Assembly: GCA_003021335.1 (NCBI GenBank)
Contig: PXQL01000082.1
Coordinates: forward strand, 7,238 to 14,105
Direction of reading: 5' to 3'
DNA: 6,868 nt
Origin: Halobacteriales archaeon QH_10_67_13
GTDB taxonomy: Archaea > Halobacteriota > Halobacteria > Halobacteriales > Haloarculaceae
Shown here: piece after piece, positions 1 to 6,280 of the stretch
Layout of the letters: each line of letters opens with the position of its first letter
Numbering within the stretch: position 1 is the first letter of the stretch
Translations under genes and position numbers: made by a program
The notes under the pieces: generated by a model
Told to the model about the DNA's origin: nothing
Databases searched by the model: none
Seen by the model: the letters and a program-made list of their open reading frames with translations, nothing else

Positions 1-492
1 GCCGCAGCCGCCGTGGCGGTGCTGTTTCCCGAGCCGCTCGTCGGGGCCTTCGACGACAACCCCGCGGTCGTCGCGGAGGGCAAGGCTTTCCTATGGATCA
101 TCGCGCCGGCCTGGGCGCTGTTCGGCGGCACGATGGTTCTACAGGGCGCCTTCAGGGGGGCTGGCCAGACCGGCGTCGCAATGGGCCTGTCGCTGCTCTC
201 GCGGTGGGTGTTTCGCCTCCCGGTTGCGATTGTGGTTGCGTTCGGTGCCGCGGTGACGATCCCCGGCACCGACGTTACCCTGCGCGGGCTCGGCGTCGGC
301 GTCGAGGGCATCTGGATCGCCTTCTCGGTGGGTGCGACGCTGTCCTTTCTGATCGCGGTCGCCTGGTTCCGGCTGGGACACTGGACCGAGAGTGTCGTCG
401 AGACCGACGACTCGGCCGGCTCTCCCGAGATCGAGGAGCGCGCTCCTGACCACGACTCGGATCCCGAACCGGAGTTTGACATCGACGACTGA
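1..492 (+). CDS. MATE-family multidrug/cation antiporter, C-terminal part (5' end outside window)
   Basis: The reading frame is open from the window edge to TGA at 490-492, giving 163 residues of the end of a polytopic membrane protein. MATE proteins export drugs, cations or metabolites across the cytoplasmic membrane using an H+ or Na+ gradient. Seen here: a hydrophobic helix at about residues 29-47 followed directly by the [10 protein letters not shown] stretch (48-57), which matches the Q-G-x-x-R-G-x-G-x-T signature found in the second half of MATE proteins. Further hydrophobic segments lie near residues 60-80 and 104-120. The protein ends in a hydrophilic, very acidic tail of about 40 residues rich in Asp, Glu and Pro, likely cytoplasmic and typical of halophile adaptation. 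It converges on the GIY-YIG gene with only 11 bp between the stops. Family assignment is fairly firm; the substrate is unknown. Confidence 0.85.
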   Translation, partial: AAAAVAVLFPEPLVGAFDDNPAVVAEGKAFLWIIAPAWALFGGTMVLQGAFRGAGQTGVAMGLSLLSRWVFRLPVAIVVAFGAAVTIPGTDVTLRGLGVGVEGIWIAFSVGATLSFLIAVAWFRLGHWTESVVETDDSAGSPEIEERAPDHDSDPEPEFDIDD

Positions 493-503
493 CCGGCCGG
501 GGG

Positions 504-785
504 CTAGCTCGGAAAGGCCACTGCGACGCGATCGTCGCGATCGGCGACCAGCTGCTCTTTTTTCCCGCGGGACAGCTGCTTTATCTCGTACTCCCGGGCC
601 TGTGCGTCGCTCCGGCTCGCACGATACTCCACGTATCGGAGCCGGACCGGTCGCCGCCCGGCGGTGTATTTCGCTCCCTCGCCGGCGTCGTGTTCGGCGA
701 CCCGTCGGCCGACATCGGTCGTGTAACCGGTGTACAACGAGCCGTCGCTGCACTCGAGGACGTAGACGTACTGCCCGGATCCCAT
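504..785 (-). CDS. GIY-YIG domain protein, UPF0213 (YhbQ-like) type
   Basis: This 93-residue protein consists of little more than one GIY-YIG domain, the fold used by several DNA endonucleases. The two motif halves are YVYVL (6-10) and LYTGYT (17-22); VGRRVAEH (25-32) supplies the expected arginine and [11 protein letters not shown] (63-73) the expected glutamate (E65) and lysine. The catalytic residues therefore look intact. Length and motif spacing fit the stand-alone UPF0213 group, whose cellular role is poorly defined (DNA repair or processing has been suggested). I chose the ATG at 783-785 because the domain begins a few residues later; a GTG at 828-830 would add 15 Arg/Pro-rich residues unlike the family. 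It lies 60 nt downstream of the small membrane protein gene on the same strand, so co-transcription is possible. A weak T-rich patch (811-814 on the minus strand) lies about 27 nt upstream of the start. Confidence 0.88.
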   Translation of the reverse strand: MGSGQYVYVLECSDGSLYTGYTTDVGRRVAEHDAGEGAKYTAGRRPVRLRYVEYRASRSDAQAREYEIKQLSRGKKEQLVADRDDRVAVAFPS

Positions 786-845
786 CGGCGGTCGTTTCGG
801 CCGGGAGGGCAAAACCCGTTCGGCGACCACACTGGTCGCGGGTGG

Positions 846-1019
846 TCAGTCCTCGACGAGCCGCCGACCGATCAGATCGCCGACGTACAGCGAGACGATG
901 ACGAAGACTGTCGCGACCCCGACGATCACGGGACTCGGGCGGTACCCGCCGGCCAGCATCACGCCGCCCCAGACCACGAGCACGGCAGAGGCGAGCCCGA
1001 GGACCTTCCACGTCTGCAT
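846..1019 (-). CDS. Small two-helix membrane protein, 57 residues, unknown function
   Basis: A short minus-strand frame runs from ATG (1017-1019) to TGA (846-848). The protein begins [10 protein letters not shown] and is almost wholly hydrophobic. Two transmembrane segments are predicted, roughly residues 5-24 and 31-49, separated by a short GGYRPSP turn and followed by a charged tail GRRLVED. No catalytic motif is visible. The case for a real gene is its membrane composition in only this frame, a TATA-like patch (1042-1049) about 26 nt upstream of the ATG, and the fact that it neatly fills the space before the GIY-YIG gene, which no other convincing frame does. The Arg pair after the second helix and the short N-terminus suggest both ends face the cytoplasm, by the positive-inside rule. 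I do not recognise a family. Small haloarchaeal membrane proteins of this size are common and are often missed by length cut-offs. Confidence 0.72.
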   Translation of the reverse strand: MQTWKVLGLASAVLVVWGGVMLAGGYRPSPVIVGVATVFVIVSLYVGDLIGRRLVED

Positions 1020-1041
1020 GACTCACCGTGGTCACTCCCGG

Positions 1042-1049
1042 GGTATGAA
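1042..1049 (-). promoter_or_regulatory. Candidate TATA box for the small membrane protein gene
   Basis: On the minus strand this reads TTCATACC, an AT-rich island in GC-rich DNA centred 26-27 nt upstream of the ATG at 1019. That spacing would start transcription at or within a few bases of the ATG, so the mRNA would be leaderless. A GGTGA sequence (1023-1027, minus) sits only 3 nt from the ATG, too close for a normal ribosome binding site. Confidence 0.4.
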
Positions 1050-1070
1050 TCTGTCTGGCCGACCCCGGAA

Positions 1071-1080
1071 AGTCCGGACT
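1071..1080. repeat. Perfect 10-bp palindrome in the divergent intergenic region
   Basis: AGTCCGGACT is its own reverse complement. It lies in the 177-bp region (1020-1196) between the divergent small membrane gene and hisI, 52 bp from one start and about 116 bp from the other. It could be a regulator site, but a 10-bp palindrome can occur by chance, and no second copy is seen nearby. Apart from the TATA-like patches, nothing else is evident in this gap. Confidence 0.25.
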
Positions 1081-1160
1081 GGGCTGGGGACGATCTCGAT
1101 CGGAGCACCGACGCTCGCGCTGACATACCCGACTCGGCGACCAGACGGTCGGGGACGACG

Positions 1161-1173
1161 ATAAGACCTATCT
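1161..1173 (+). promoter_or_regulatory. Candidate TATA region for hisI
   Basis: ATAAGACCTATCT is the only AT-rich patch near the hisI start. It spans 24-36 nt upstream of the ATG at 1197, so either half (ATAAGA or CCTATC) could act as the TATA box. There is no Shine-Dalgarno sequence before the ATG, in keeping with a leaderless or short-leader transcript. Confidence 0.4.
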
Positions 1174-1196
1174 CGCGGACCGCCTCAGTGTCGGGT

Positions 1197-1571
1197 ATGG
1201 AGACAGACGCGCCGGAGATCGCGTTCGAGGATGGGAACGGACTCGTGCCGGTCGTCGCCCAGGACGCCGAGTCCGGAGACGTGTTGATGCTCGCGTACGC
1301 CTCAAGAGAGGCACTCGCCCGGACCCGGGAGACGGGCCTGGCACACTACTACTCCCGGAGCCGCGAGGAGCTCTGGCAGAAAGGCGAGACCAGCGGCCAC
1401 GTCCAACACGTTGCGGAGGTGCGGGTCGACTGCGACGGCGACGCGTTGCTGTACCGCGTCGAGCAGGAGGGCGGCGCCTGTCACACCGGCTTCCGGTCGT
1501 GTTTCTACCGGTCGGCCGACGGCGAGGTCGTCGGCGAGCGGGTATTCGATCCCGACGATGTCTACGCCTGA
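1197..1571 (+). CDS. hisI: Phosphoribosyl-AMP cyclohydrolase (histidine biosynthesis)
   Basis: HisI opens the adenine ring of phosphoribosyl-AMP to give ProFAR, the third step of histidine synthesis, in the cytoplasm. The 124-residue protein has all family signatures: [18 protein letters not shown] (51-68), the metal-binding DCDGD (78-82, with D78, D80, D82 for Mg2+ and C79 for Zn2+), and the remaining Zn2+ cysteines C95 and C102 in [13 protein letters not shown] (92-104). The length is that of the stand-alone enzyme; no HisE (phosphoribosyl-ATP pyrophosphohydrolase) domain is fused, unlike in many bacteria. The start at ATG 1197 fits a short acidic N-terminus before the conserved domain; the frame is open far upstream, but that part is Arg/Asp-rich and unlike HisI. 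Its 3' end overlaps the next gene by 14 nt. No other his gene is in the window, so the pathway genes are scattered here, as is usual in haloarchaea. Confidence 0.96.
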   Translation: METDAPEIAFEDGNGLVPVVAQDAESGDVLMLAYASREALARTRETGLAHYYSRSREELWQKGETSGHVQHVAEVRVDCDGDALLYRVEQEGGACHTGFRSCFYRSADGEVVGERVFDPDDVYA

Positions 1572-2724
1572 TCCGGATCGGGAGGCAGACCCCGAGCGCG
1601 CAGACGCTGACGGAGTCGATCCGGTCGCCGAACTCGAAGTCGCCCACGAGCGGGTCACGGCCGCACGAGAGCGCGTCGAGCAGATCGGCAAGTCCGATCT
1701 TGAACGGCTCTGGGAGGCCTACGAGTCGTTCGTCGACCTGCTGGATCGGTACGAACCGCAGGTGACCGGCGACGAGGGCGACTTCCAGACGATCGTCGAG
1801 TTCCAGAGCCAGCTCGACGCGACGATGAACCGGATCCACGAGGACGTCCTGCTCTTCGAGACCTTCGAGGAGGCAGACGAGCGACTCCAACAGCGGTACT
1901 TCAAAACGAGCGATTTCGATGCGGTCCGGGAACAGCTCGCGCCGGTCGCCGATCTGGTCGAGCGTCTCGAGGAACACGAACGGGTGCTCGACGCCTACCG
2001 CAAGCGGCGCCGCGAGACCGAACGGACGGTCCGGGAGCTGGGCCGGGAGATCGACGAGCTTGACCGGCTGGTGCAACTGGGCGAGGCCGACCTCGCCGCT
2101 CCGAGCGAGCGACTCCGCGAGCCGATCGCGGCGTACAACGACGTCGTCGGGGCAGCCTTCGCGGAGTACCGCAGGCAGACGCCGGCCCGAGAGGTGCTCG
2201 CGTGGCTGTCAGCGACCCGGCGGTACCCGCTAATCGAGTACGAACCCCCGCCCGAGTCGCTGCGGGCCTACGTCGCCGAGCGCCCCGTCGGGACCGAGCC
2301 AATCCCGACTCTGCTCGAGTACGCCGAGTACTCCCGCGGGAAGTTAGAACACTACGTCGACGACCCGGGACGGTTCGAGAACGCCGTCGCCGGACGGAAG
2401 AGTTACTTCGTCAGGCTGGACGCCGAACCGCTCGAGATCGGCTGGCCGCCGCCCGCCGCCGGGCTCCTCGAGTACCGGTGTCGCGAGCTGACCGCGGTCC
2501 TCAACAGGTTCGCACCGGCCGTCGTCGAACAGCTCCGGACGGTCGCTGCGCTCCCCCGCGAGACCGACTACGACCGGCTACGCGAGAGCGTCCTCGCAGA
2601 GACAGAGCTGACAGAGGAGGAGCGCGAGCGGATCGCGACCGAGGATCTCGCCGACGAGTTGGCGGCTGCACGCGAGACCCGCAGGCGGCTCCGGGCCGCG
2701 CTCGACGAGTTTCCGGTGCTCTGA
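1558..2724 (+). CDS. Conserved-looking helical/coiled-coil protein of unknown function
   Basis: The 388-residue product is soluble, very acidic and rich in Glu, Arg, Leu and Ala. After a disordered acidic start (1-20), long amphipathic helices run through about 23-65 and 120-178; the second has heptad-like spacing of Leu/Val (for example [20 protein letters not shown], 124-143) and suggests a coiled coil. The middle (about 185-300) is more globular, with Trp/Tyr/Pro-rich patches such as [12 protein letters not shown] (221-232) and EIGWPPPA (293-300). A charged helical segment ends the protein (340-385). I see no Walker, nuclease or HTH motif and do not recognise a named family; haloarchaeal hypothetical proteins with this SMC-like composition exist. 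The ATG at 1558 lies inside the end of hisI (14-nt overlap), which suggests translational coupling; the next Met is residue 90 and would cut the first helix. The opposite strand also has a long frame, but it is an antisense shadow. Confidence 0.85.
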   Translation: MSTPDPDREADPERADADGVDPVAELEVAHERVTAARERVEQIGKSDLERLWEAYESFVDLLDRYEPQVTGDEGDFQTIVEFQSQLDATMNRIHEDVLLFETFEEADERLQQRYFKTSDFDAVREQLAPVADLVERLEEHERVLDAYRKRRRETERTVRELGREIDELDRLVQLGEADLAAPSERLREPIAAYNDVVGAAFAEYRRQTPAREVLAWLSATRRYPLIEYEPPPESLRAYVAERPVGTEPIPTLLEYAEYSRGKLEHYVDDPGRFENAVAGRKSYFVRLDAEPLEIGWPPPAAGLLEYRCRELTAVLNRFAPAVVEQLRTVAALPRETDYDRLRESVLAETELTEEERERIATEDLADELAAARETRRRLRAALDEFPVL

Positions 2725-2771
2725 CCGGCGTCACCCAACCGGCTCGACCGCCGCCGACCCTGAGTCGAGGG

Positions 2772-4124
2772 TTAGACCGCGGCAAGGCGATCGCGCATAC
2801 CTGCCGCGAGCGCCGCCGCGCGGTCGGGGTCACGAGCCTCGGCGTAGACCCGTACCAGGGGCTCGGTACCGCTCGGCCGCGCGAGGACCCACCCGTCGTC
2901 GTACCCGATCCGGCAGCCGTCGGTCCGGTCGACGGTTCCGTCGGCCACCTCGGCCGCGGCGTCGATCGCCTCAAGCATCGCCGCGCGCTCCGCGCTGTCG
3001 TCGTAGGCGACGTTGTGTCTGACGTTGTGGTACTCATCGTACGGGGCGATCAGCTCGCCGAGCGACGCCTCCCGGGCCGCGAGCAGCTCACACAGCCGTC
3101 CGGCGGTGTAGGCGCCGTCGCGTGCGATCCGGTATGCAGGAAAGAGGATCCCGCCGTTTCCCTCGCCAGCGATCGGGACCGACCGTCCGTCGGCCCGGAG
3201 CTCGCGGATGGCCGTCGTGATGTATGTGCTCCCGATCGGAGTGAGCCGGAGCTCGGCGTCGGCGGCCTCGACGACATCGACGAGCCGCTGTGAGGCGTTG
3301 ACCGCGGACACCGCAACGTCACCGGCCCTGAGCTCGGCGGCCGCCAGCGCCGCGAGTACCGCGTCGCCCTCGACGAACGCCCCGGTCTCGTCGAAAAACA
3401 TTGCCCGATCGGCGTCGCCGTCGTGTGCGATCCCGAGGTCCGCGTCGGCGGCCGCGACCAGCCGCCCGAGGTCTGTCAGGTTCTCGGCGACCGGTTCCGG
3501 ATCCCGGCCGGGAAAGTGCCCGTCCGGTTGAGCGTGGATCGTCCGGACCTCGACGCCCAGCTCGCGGAACAGCTCGGGGCTCGTGAGCGCGCCCGCACCG
3601 TGCCCGGGGTCGATCACGACCCGGAGGTCCGCGTCGGCGATCGCCTCGCGGTCGAGCGCGGCCAGCAGCTCCCGATTGTAAGCGCGGTTCGCGTTCTCGA
3701 CTGACCGGATCGAGCCGGTCCGATCCCAGGTGGCGTAGCCGGCGTCGTCGAGCCGCGACTCGACGGCCTCGAGTCGCTCGTTCGAGAGTTCCACGCCGTC
3801 GGCGGCGACGAGTTTGACGCCGTTGTACTCCGGGGGGTTGTGCGAGGCCGTGATCACCACCCCGGGAACCGATTCGCGCTCGCAGTAGGCCTGTAGCGAC
3901 GGCGTCGGGACGACGCCCAGCCGGTCGACATCACTACCGGCCGCCGCAAGACCGCTCGCCGCCGCGCCGACGAGTAGCCGCCCGGTCTCGCGTGTGTCCC
4001 GGCCCAGCGCGACCCGCTCGGCCTCGAAGATCGTCCCGGTGGCACGCGCGACCCGCAGGACCAGCTCAGGGGTGAGTTCCCCCGGCGCGACACCCCGAAC
4101 GCCGCTCGATCCGAAGAGATCCAT
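2772..4124 (-). CDS. glmM: Phosphohexomutase, probable phosphoglucosamine mutase (GlmM/ManB family)
   Basis: Members of this alpha-D-phosphohexomutase family interconvert sugar 6- and 1-phosphates through a phosphoserine; GlmM makes glucosamine-1-phosphate for UDP-GlcNAc, the sugar donor for archaeal glycoproteins and envelope glycans. The 450-residue protein is full length. Domain markers in order: LFGSSGVRG (3-11) at the N-terminus; the active-site loop TASHNP (92-97) with S94 as the phosphorylated serine; the Mg2+ loop DGDADR (235-240); the sugar-recognition loop GEGNGG (320-325); and the phosphate-binding RPSGTEPLVRV (416-426) in the C-terminal domain. All catalytic residues are present. 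The start LFGSSGVRG and the GE-NGG loop favour archaeal GlmM, but phosphomannomutase activity cannot be excluded by eye, and haloarchaea often carry several paralogues. The gene diverges from pyrE across 88 bp and converges on the coiled-coil gene with a 47-bp gap. Confidence 0.9.
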   Translation of the reverse strand: MDLFGSSGVRGVAPGELTPELVLRVARATGTIFEAERVALGRDTRETGRLLVGAAASGLAAAGSDVDRLGVVPTPSLQAYCERESVPGVVITASHNPPEYNGVKLVAADGVELSNERLEAVESRLDDAGYATWDRTGSIRSVENANRAYNRELLAALDREAIADADLRVVIDPGHGAGALTSPELFRELGVEVRTIHAQPDGHFPGRDPEPVAENLTDLGRLVAAADADLGIAHDGDADRAMFFDETGAFVEGDAVLAALAAAELRAGDVAVSAVNASQRLVDVVEAADAELRLTPIGSTYITTAIRELRADGRSVPIAGEGNGGILFPAYRIARDGAYTAGRLCELLAAREASLGELIAPYDEYHNVRHNVAYDDSAERAAMLEAIDAAAEVADGTVDRTDGCRIGYDDGWVLARPSGTEPLVRVYAEARDPDRAAALAAGMRDRLAAV

Positions 4125-4150
4125 TCGTGTGTCGCTGGGTCAGCGGCGGG

Positions 4151-4158
4151 CATAGTGG
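4151..4158 (-). promoter_or_regulatory. Candidate TATA box for glmM
   Basis: On the minus strand this reads CCACTATG, centred about 30 nt upstream of the glmM ATG at 4124. It is a weak match, but it is the only AT-containing patch at the right distance in the glmM-pyrE divergent region, and it does not overlap the pyrE candidate. Confidence 0.35.
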
Positions 4159-4183
4159 TTGCGTTCACCGGACGACCGGCAGG

Positions 4184-4191
4184 CACATTAG
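4184..4191 (+). promoter_or_regulatory. Candidate TATA box for pyrE
   Basis: CACATTAG lies about 25 nt before the pyrE ATG at 4213. There is no Shine-Dalgarno sequence upstream of the start, so a leaderless transcript is likely. The core promoter shares the 88-bp divergent region with that of glmM. Confidence 0.4.
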
Positions 4192-4212
4192 CCGGCCACC
4201 CGTCGACCCGGT

Positions 4213-4731
4213 ATGAGCGAGCTGGCGACGCTGCTGCGCGATACCGGCGCCGTCCGGTTCGGCGAGTTCGAGCTCGCACACGGCGGCACGAGCAAGTACT
4301 ACGTCGACAAGTACGTCTTCGAGACCGATCCCGAGACGCTGTCGGCGATCGCGGCCGCGTTCGCCCGGCGGGTCGACGGCGAGACGATCCTCGCCGGTGT
4401 CGCGCTCGGTGCAGTACCTCTGGCCGCGGCGACCAGCGTCGCGGCCGACCTGCCCTACCTCATCGTCCGGAAGGAACGGAAAGAGTACGGCACCGGCAAC
4501 CGGATCGAGGGGGAATTCACCGCGGGAGAGCGCGTGGTGGTGCTCGAGGACGTCGCCACGACCGGCCAGAGCGCCCTCGAGGCGGCACAAGCGCTGCGCG
4601 AGGCTGGAGCGGTCGTCGACCGAGCGCTGGTCGTCGTCGACCGCGAGCAGGGTGCCGAGAAGCTGCTCGCCGACCACGACGTCGGTCTCGAGTCGCTCGT
4701 GACCGCCTCGGAGCTGCTCGCGGATCGCTGA
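4213..4731 (+). CDS. pyrE: Orotate phosphoribosyltransferase (UMP synthesis)
   Basis: PyrE joins orotate to PRPP to form orotidine-5'-phosphate, the penultimate step of de novo UMP synthesis. The 172-residue product has the N-terminal orotate-binding segment [19 protein letters not shown] (16-34), the flexible-loop basic cluster [11 protein letters not shown] (85-95) and the PRPP-binding signature [14 protein letters not shown] (108-121), with the two acidic residues E112 and D113. The loop has Tyr92 where bacterial PyrE has His; archaeal enzymes commonly have the K-E-Y-G form. The protein is shorter than the bacterial enzyme (about 210 residues) but usual for haloarchaea, where the functional copy is often called pyrE2. 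The ATG at 4213 is well supported because the family's conserved region starts within 15 residues. It stands alone on its strand, 68 bp before the glutaredoxin gene, which seems to have its own promoter. Confidence 0.95.
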   Translation: MSELATLLRDTGAVRFGEFELAHGGTSKYYVDKYVFETDPETLSAIAAAFARRVDGETILAGVALGAVPLAAATSVAADLPYLIVRKERKEYGTGNRIEGEFTAGERVVVLEDVATTGQSALEAAQALREAGAVVDRALVVVDREQGAEKLLADHDVGLESLVTASELLADR

Positions 4732-4769
4732 CTCCCGGTCGACCGCCGGTCGCGCACACAACCGTCCGG

Positions 4770-4777
4770 TTCATATT
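4770..4777 (+). promoter_or_regulatory. Candidate TATA box for the glutaredoxin gene
   Basis: TTCATATT is one of the strongest AT-rich islands in the window, centred 26-27 nt upstream of the GTG at 4800. The spacing would place the transcription start on or next to the GTG, giving a leaderless mRNA independent of pyrE. Confidence 0.55.
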
Positions 4778-4799
4778 CGGCGAGCGCCTACAGTAAGTC

Positions 4800-5045
4800 G
4801 TGACACAGTTAGAACTGTACGAACTGCCCGGCTGTCCGTACTGTGCGAAAGTCAAGCAAAAGCTCGGCGAGCTCGACTTGGAGTACGAGTCCCACGAGGT
4901 TCCCCGGAGCCACGACGACCGGACCGAAGTGCAAGCGGTCAGCGGCCAGACCGGCGTGCCGGTTCTAATCGACAACGAGCACGGAGTCGACGGAATGCCC
5001 GAGTCCGACGACATCGTCGCGTATCTCGAAGAAACCTACGCATAA
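4800..5045 (+). CDS. Glutaredoxin-like thiol oxidoreductase
   Basis: This 81-residue protein is a single thioredoxin-fold domain of glutaredoxin size. The N-terminal strand LELYELP leads to the redox site CPYC (C12 and C15), which is the classic dithiol glutaredoxin motif. The cis-proline loop TGVPVL (51-56) and the C-terminal GMPESDDIVAYL (65-76), which in glutaredoxins and GST N-domains binds the thiol peptide, are both present. It probably reduces protein disulfides in the cytoplasm. Since haloarchaea use gamma-glutamylcysteine rather than glutathione, that thiol is a likely partner (inference from the group). Translation starts at GTG 4800: a later start would lose the first beta strand, and no upstream in-frame ATG lies between it and the TATA-like patch. 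It converges on the regulator gene with a 72-bp gap. Confidence 0.9.
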   Translation: MTQLELYELPGCPYCAKVKQKLGELDLEYESHEVPRSHDDRTEVQAVSGQTGVPVLIDNEHGVDGMPESDDIVAYLEETYA

Positions 5046-5049
5046 TAGT

Positions 5050-5066
5050 CGCGACAGTCTGACGCG
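5050..5066. terminator. Imperfect inverted repeat just after the glutaredoxin stop
   Basis: CGCGACAGTCTGACGCG pairs with itself: CGCG with CGCG, one A-A mismatch, then C-G and possibly A-T around a 3-5 nt loop. It starts 5 nt after the TAA of the glutaredoxin gene, between convergent genes, so it may help end or stabilise the transcript. No U-run follows on the plus strand, so it is not a classic terminator; it could equally be a protein site or chance. On the minus strand a short T-run (TTTT, 5089-5092) lies downstream of the regulator gene. Confidence 0.25.
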
Positions 5067-5117
5067 TAATCAGGAAAGCCCGTGATTCAAAACGCTAAGG
5101 CACGCAGGCGGCGTTGA

Positions 5118-6071
5118 TCAGGCCGGCTCGCGGTCGACGCGGTCTTGCACGAGGTCGCGAAACTCCTCGCGCTCGTCGATCGCGGCGACCTCCGACTCTT
5201 CGAGCAACGCGGTGTCGTCGACGGCGTCCCGCGGCGCCCGGTCGACGACGTACACCGACCGGGTCCGAGTAACCCGACCGACAGATGACATGATCCGTGC
5301 GCGCTTTTCCGCGGCCTCTGTGAACTCGGAGTGCCCGGCAAGTACCTGTTCGTACTCGCCGTCCTCGCTGACGGTCTTGAACGGCGCCCGGACCGTCGGG
5401 TGGACCTCGTAGCCGACCCGAGTCAACAGCGCGACGATCGTCGCGTTGGGGTCGTCGGTCAGATCCTCGGGATCGTCGATATCCCGAACCGACTCGTCGT
5501 CGTCGAGCAGCGACACCGGCGAGGTCAAGGGCGCCTCGAACAGCTCCTCGAGCTGGGCGGCGACCTCGACGCTCGCGTCCATGCCGTCCTCGTACTTCGA
5601 GACCGTCCGCCGGGAGACGCCTAACTCCTGTGCAAGCTGCCCGAGCGACCAGTCCCGCCGTTCACGGACATCAGCGAGCACCTCGCTGTCGATGTTGACG
5701 TACAACCCGCCGGGGGCCGCGTAAATGAGCGGCGGCACGTCCTCGACAAACAGGTCCATTGCGGTGTCCGGAGACAACACCGGAACGCCGTGTCTGAAGT
5801 AGACAACGCCGGGGTCTAACTCCTCATCGCGGGTCCGGAGCCCGATCACGAGCGGCGCGGCGCCGAGGTACTCGCCCAGCCGCCGCATCTCCGCGCCGGT
5901 CCGACCGTCGAAGGCGTCGATATTCCCGAGGATCTTGAGCAGGATGACATCCTCGCTACGCCGGGCCGCCACGTCGAAGCTCTTTGGTCGGATCGAACAC
6001 CGGTCGCTGACCAGAAAGCCCGCGTCCTCGAGCATCGCGGTGACGTTTCCGACCAGTGCAGACCGGGACAT
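5118..6071 (-). CDS. Archaeal HTH-type transcriptional regulator (COG1395-like)
   Basis: A 317-residue protein with a central Cro/C1-type (XRE) DNA-binding domain at about 128-185; the helix-turn-helix is [22 protein letters not shown] (142-163, with [11 protein letters not shown] as the turn and recognition helix). The domain is flanked by an N-terminal alpha/beta domain (about 1-115) and a C-terminal one (about 205-280). This order and length match the archaeal family of putative HTH regulators (COG1395), whose targets are generally unknown. The N-domain contains FDVAARR...ILLKIL (32-48), which looks like a degenerate RecB-like nuclease core lacking the usual acidic residue two before Lys46. 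I chose ATG 6071 ([10 protein letters not shown]) rather than the in-frame ATG at 6104, because the latter overlaps the TATA-like patch and adds 11 residues foreign to the fold. The gene diverges from uspA across 209 bp; autoregulation or control of uspA is possible but unproven. Confidence 0.88.
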   Translation of the reverse strand: MSRSALVGNVTAMLEDAGFLVSDRCSIRPKSFDVAARRSEDVILLKILGNIDAFDGRTGAEMRRLGEYLGAAPLVIGLRTRDEELDPGVVYFRHGVPVLSPDTAMDLFVEDVPPLIYAAPGGLYVNIDSEVLADVRERRDWSLGQLAQELGVSRRTVSKYEDGMDASVEVAAQLEELFEAPLTSPVSLLDDDESVRDIDDPEDLTDDPNATIVALLTRVGYEVHPTVRAPFKTVSEDGEYEQVLAGHSEFTEAAEKRARIMSSVGRVTRTRSVYVVDRAPRDAVDDTALLEESEVAAIDEREEFRDLVQDRVDREPA

Positions 6072-6100
6072 GATTCTACTTGGATGTATGGTAGTTCCCC

Positions 6101-6110
6101 TCATATACGT
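6101..6110 (-). promoter_or_regulatory. Candidate TATA box for the HTH regulator gene
   Basis: On the minus strand this reads ACGTATATGA, a clear AT-rich island centred about 34 nt upstream of the ATG at 6071, implying a short leader of roughly 8 nt. A second AT-rich patch, GCTAATATGA on the plus strand (6152-6161; TCATATTAGC on the minus), lies further upstream with no start codon at the right distance on either strand. Confidence 0.5.
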
Positions 6111-6205
6111 TGTGCCGCAGCGAGGCGGTGTCGGGCGGTTCGGATCGCCCGGCTAATATGAATCCCCGAACGAACGGTCGCGAGTCGGCTCTCTCGGAGG
6201 AGGTC

Positions 6206-6250
6206 GACGGACCCGATGCCGACGGCCCCGAACCCGACGGACCCGGGAAG
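6206..6250 (+). repeat. Three tandem copies of an imperfect 15-bp unit upstream of uspA
   Basis: The units 6206-6220, 6221-6235 and 6236-6250 all begin GACGGMCCCG and then diverge over the last five bases. The period is a multiple of three, and if read in the uspA frame (open here from an ATG at 6158) they give DGPDA, DGPEP and DGPGK. The region ends at the proposed uspA TATA box. It may be a regulatory array, a remnant of coding sequence or simple local duplication. Confidence 0.6.
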
Positions 6251-6256
6251 TTATGT
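6248..6256 (+). promoter_or_regulatory. Candidate TATA box for uspA-maoC
   Basis: AAGTTATGT lies in otherwise GC-rich DNA, centred about 29 nt upstream of the uspA ATG at 6281. The geometry fits a leaderless transcript beginning at or just before that ATG and argues for the short form of UspA. Confidence 0.45.
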
Positions 6257-6280
6257 CGGTGGTGGCCGAGTACCACGAGC

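Noticed and set aside
139..1035. 298-codon minus-strand open frame across the MATE, GIY-YIG and small membrane genes
   Set aside because: Arg-rich, low-complexity product crossing three better-supported genes; typical antisense or out-of-frame reading in GC-rich DNA.
690..1196. Extending hisI upstream to an earlier start in the same open frame
   Set aside because: The added 169 residues are Arg/Asp/Pro-rich, cover the small membrane gene and do not resemble any HisI extension; ATG 1197 fits the family.
1168..2076. 302-codon minus-strand open frame opposite hisI and the coiled-coil gene
   Set aside because: Leu/Glu-rich in one half and Arg-rich in the other, mirroring the antisense codons of the plus-strand genes; hisI is certain and the composition is not protein-like throughout.
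2202..3293. 363-codon plus-strand open frame spanning the coiled-coil gene end and glmM
   Set aside because: Arg/Pro/Asp-rich product bridging a convergent gene junction; glmM on the other strand is firmly identified by its motifs.
5068..5087. AATCA...TGATT inverted repeat in the glutaredoxin-regulator gap
   Set aside because: Only a 5-bp stem with a 10-nt loop; expected by chance.
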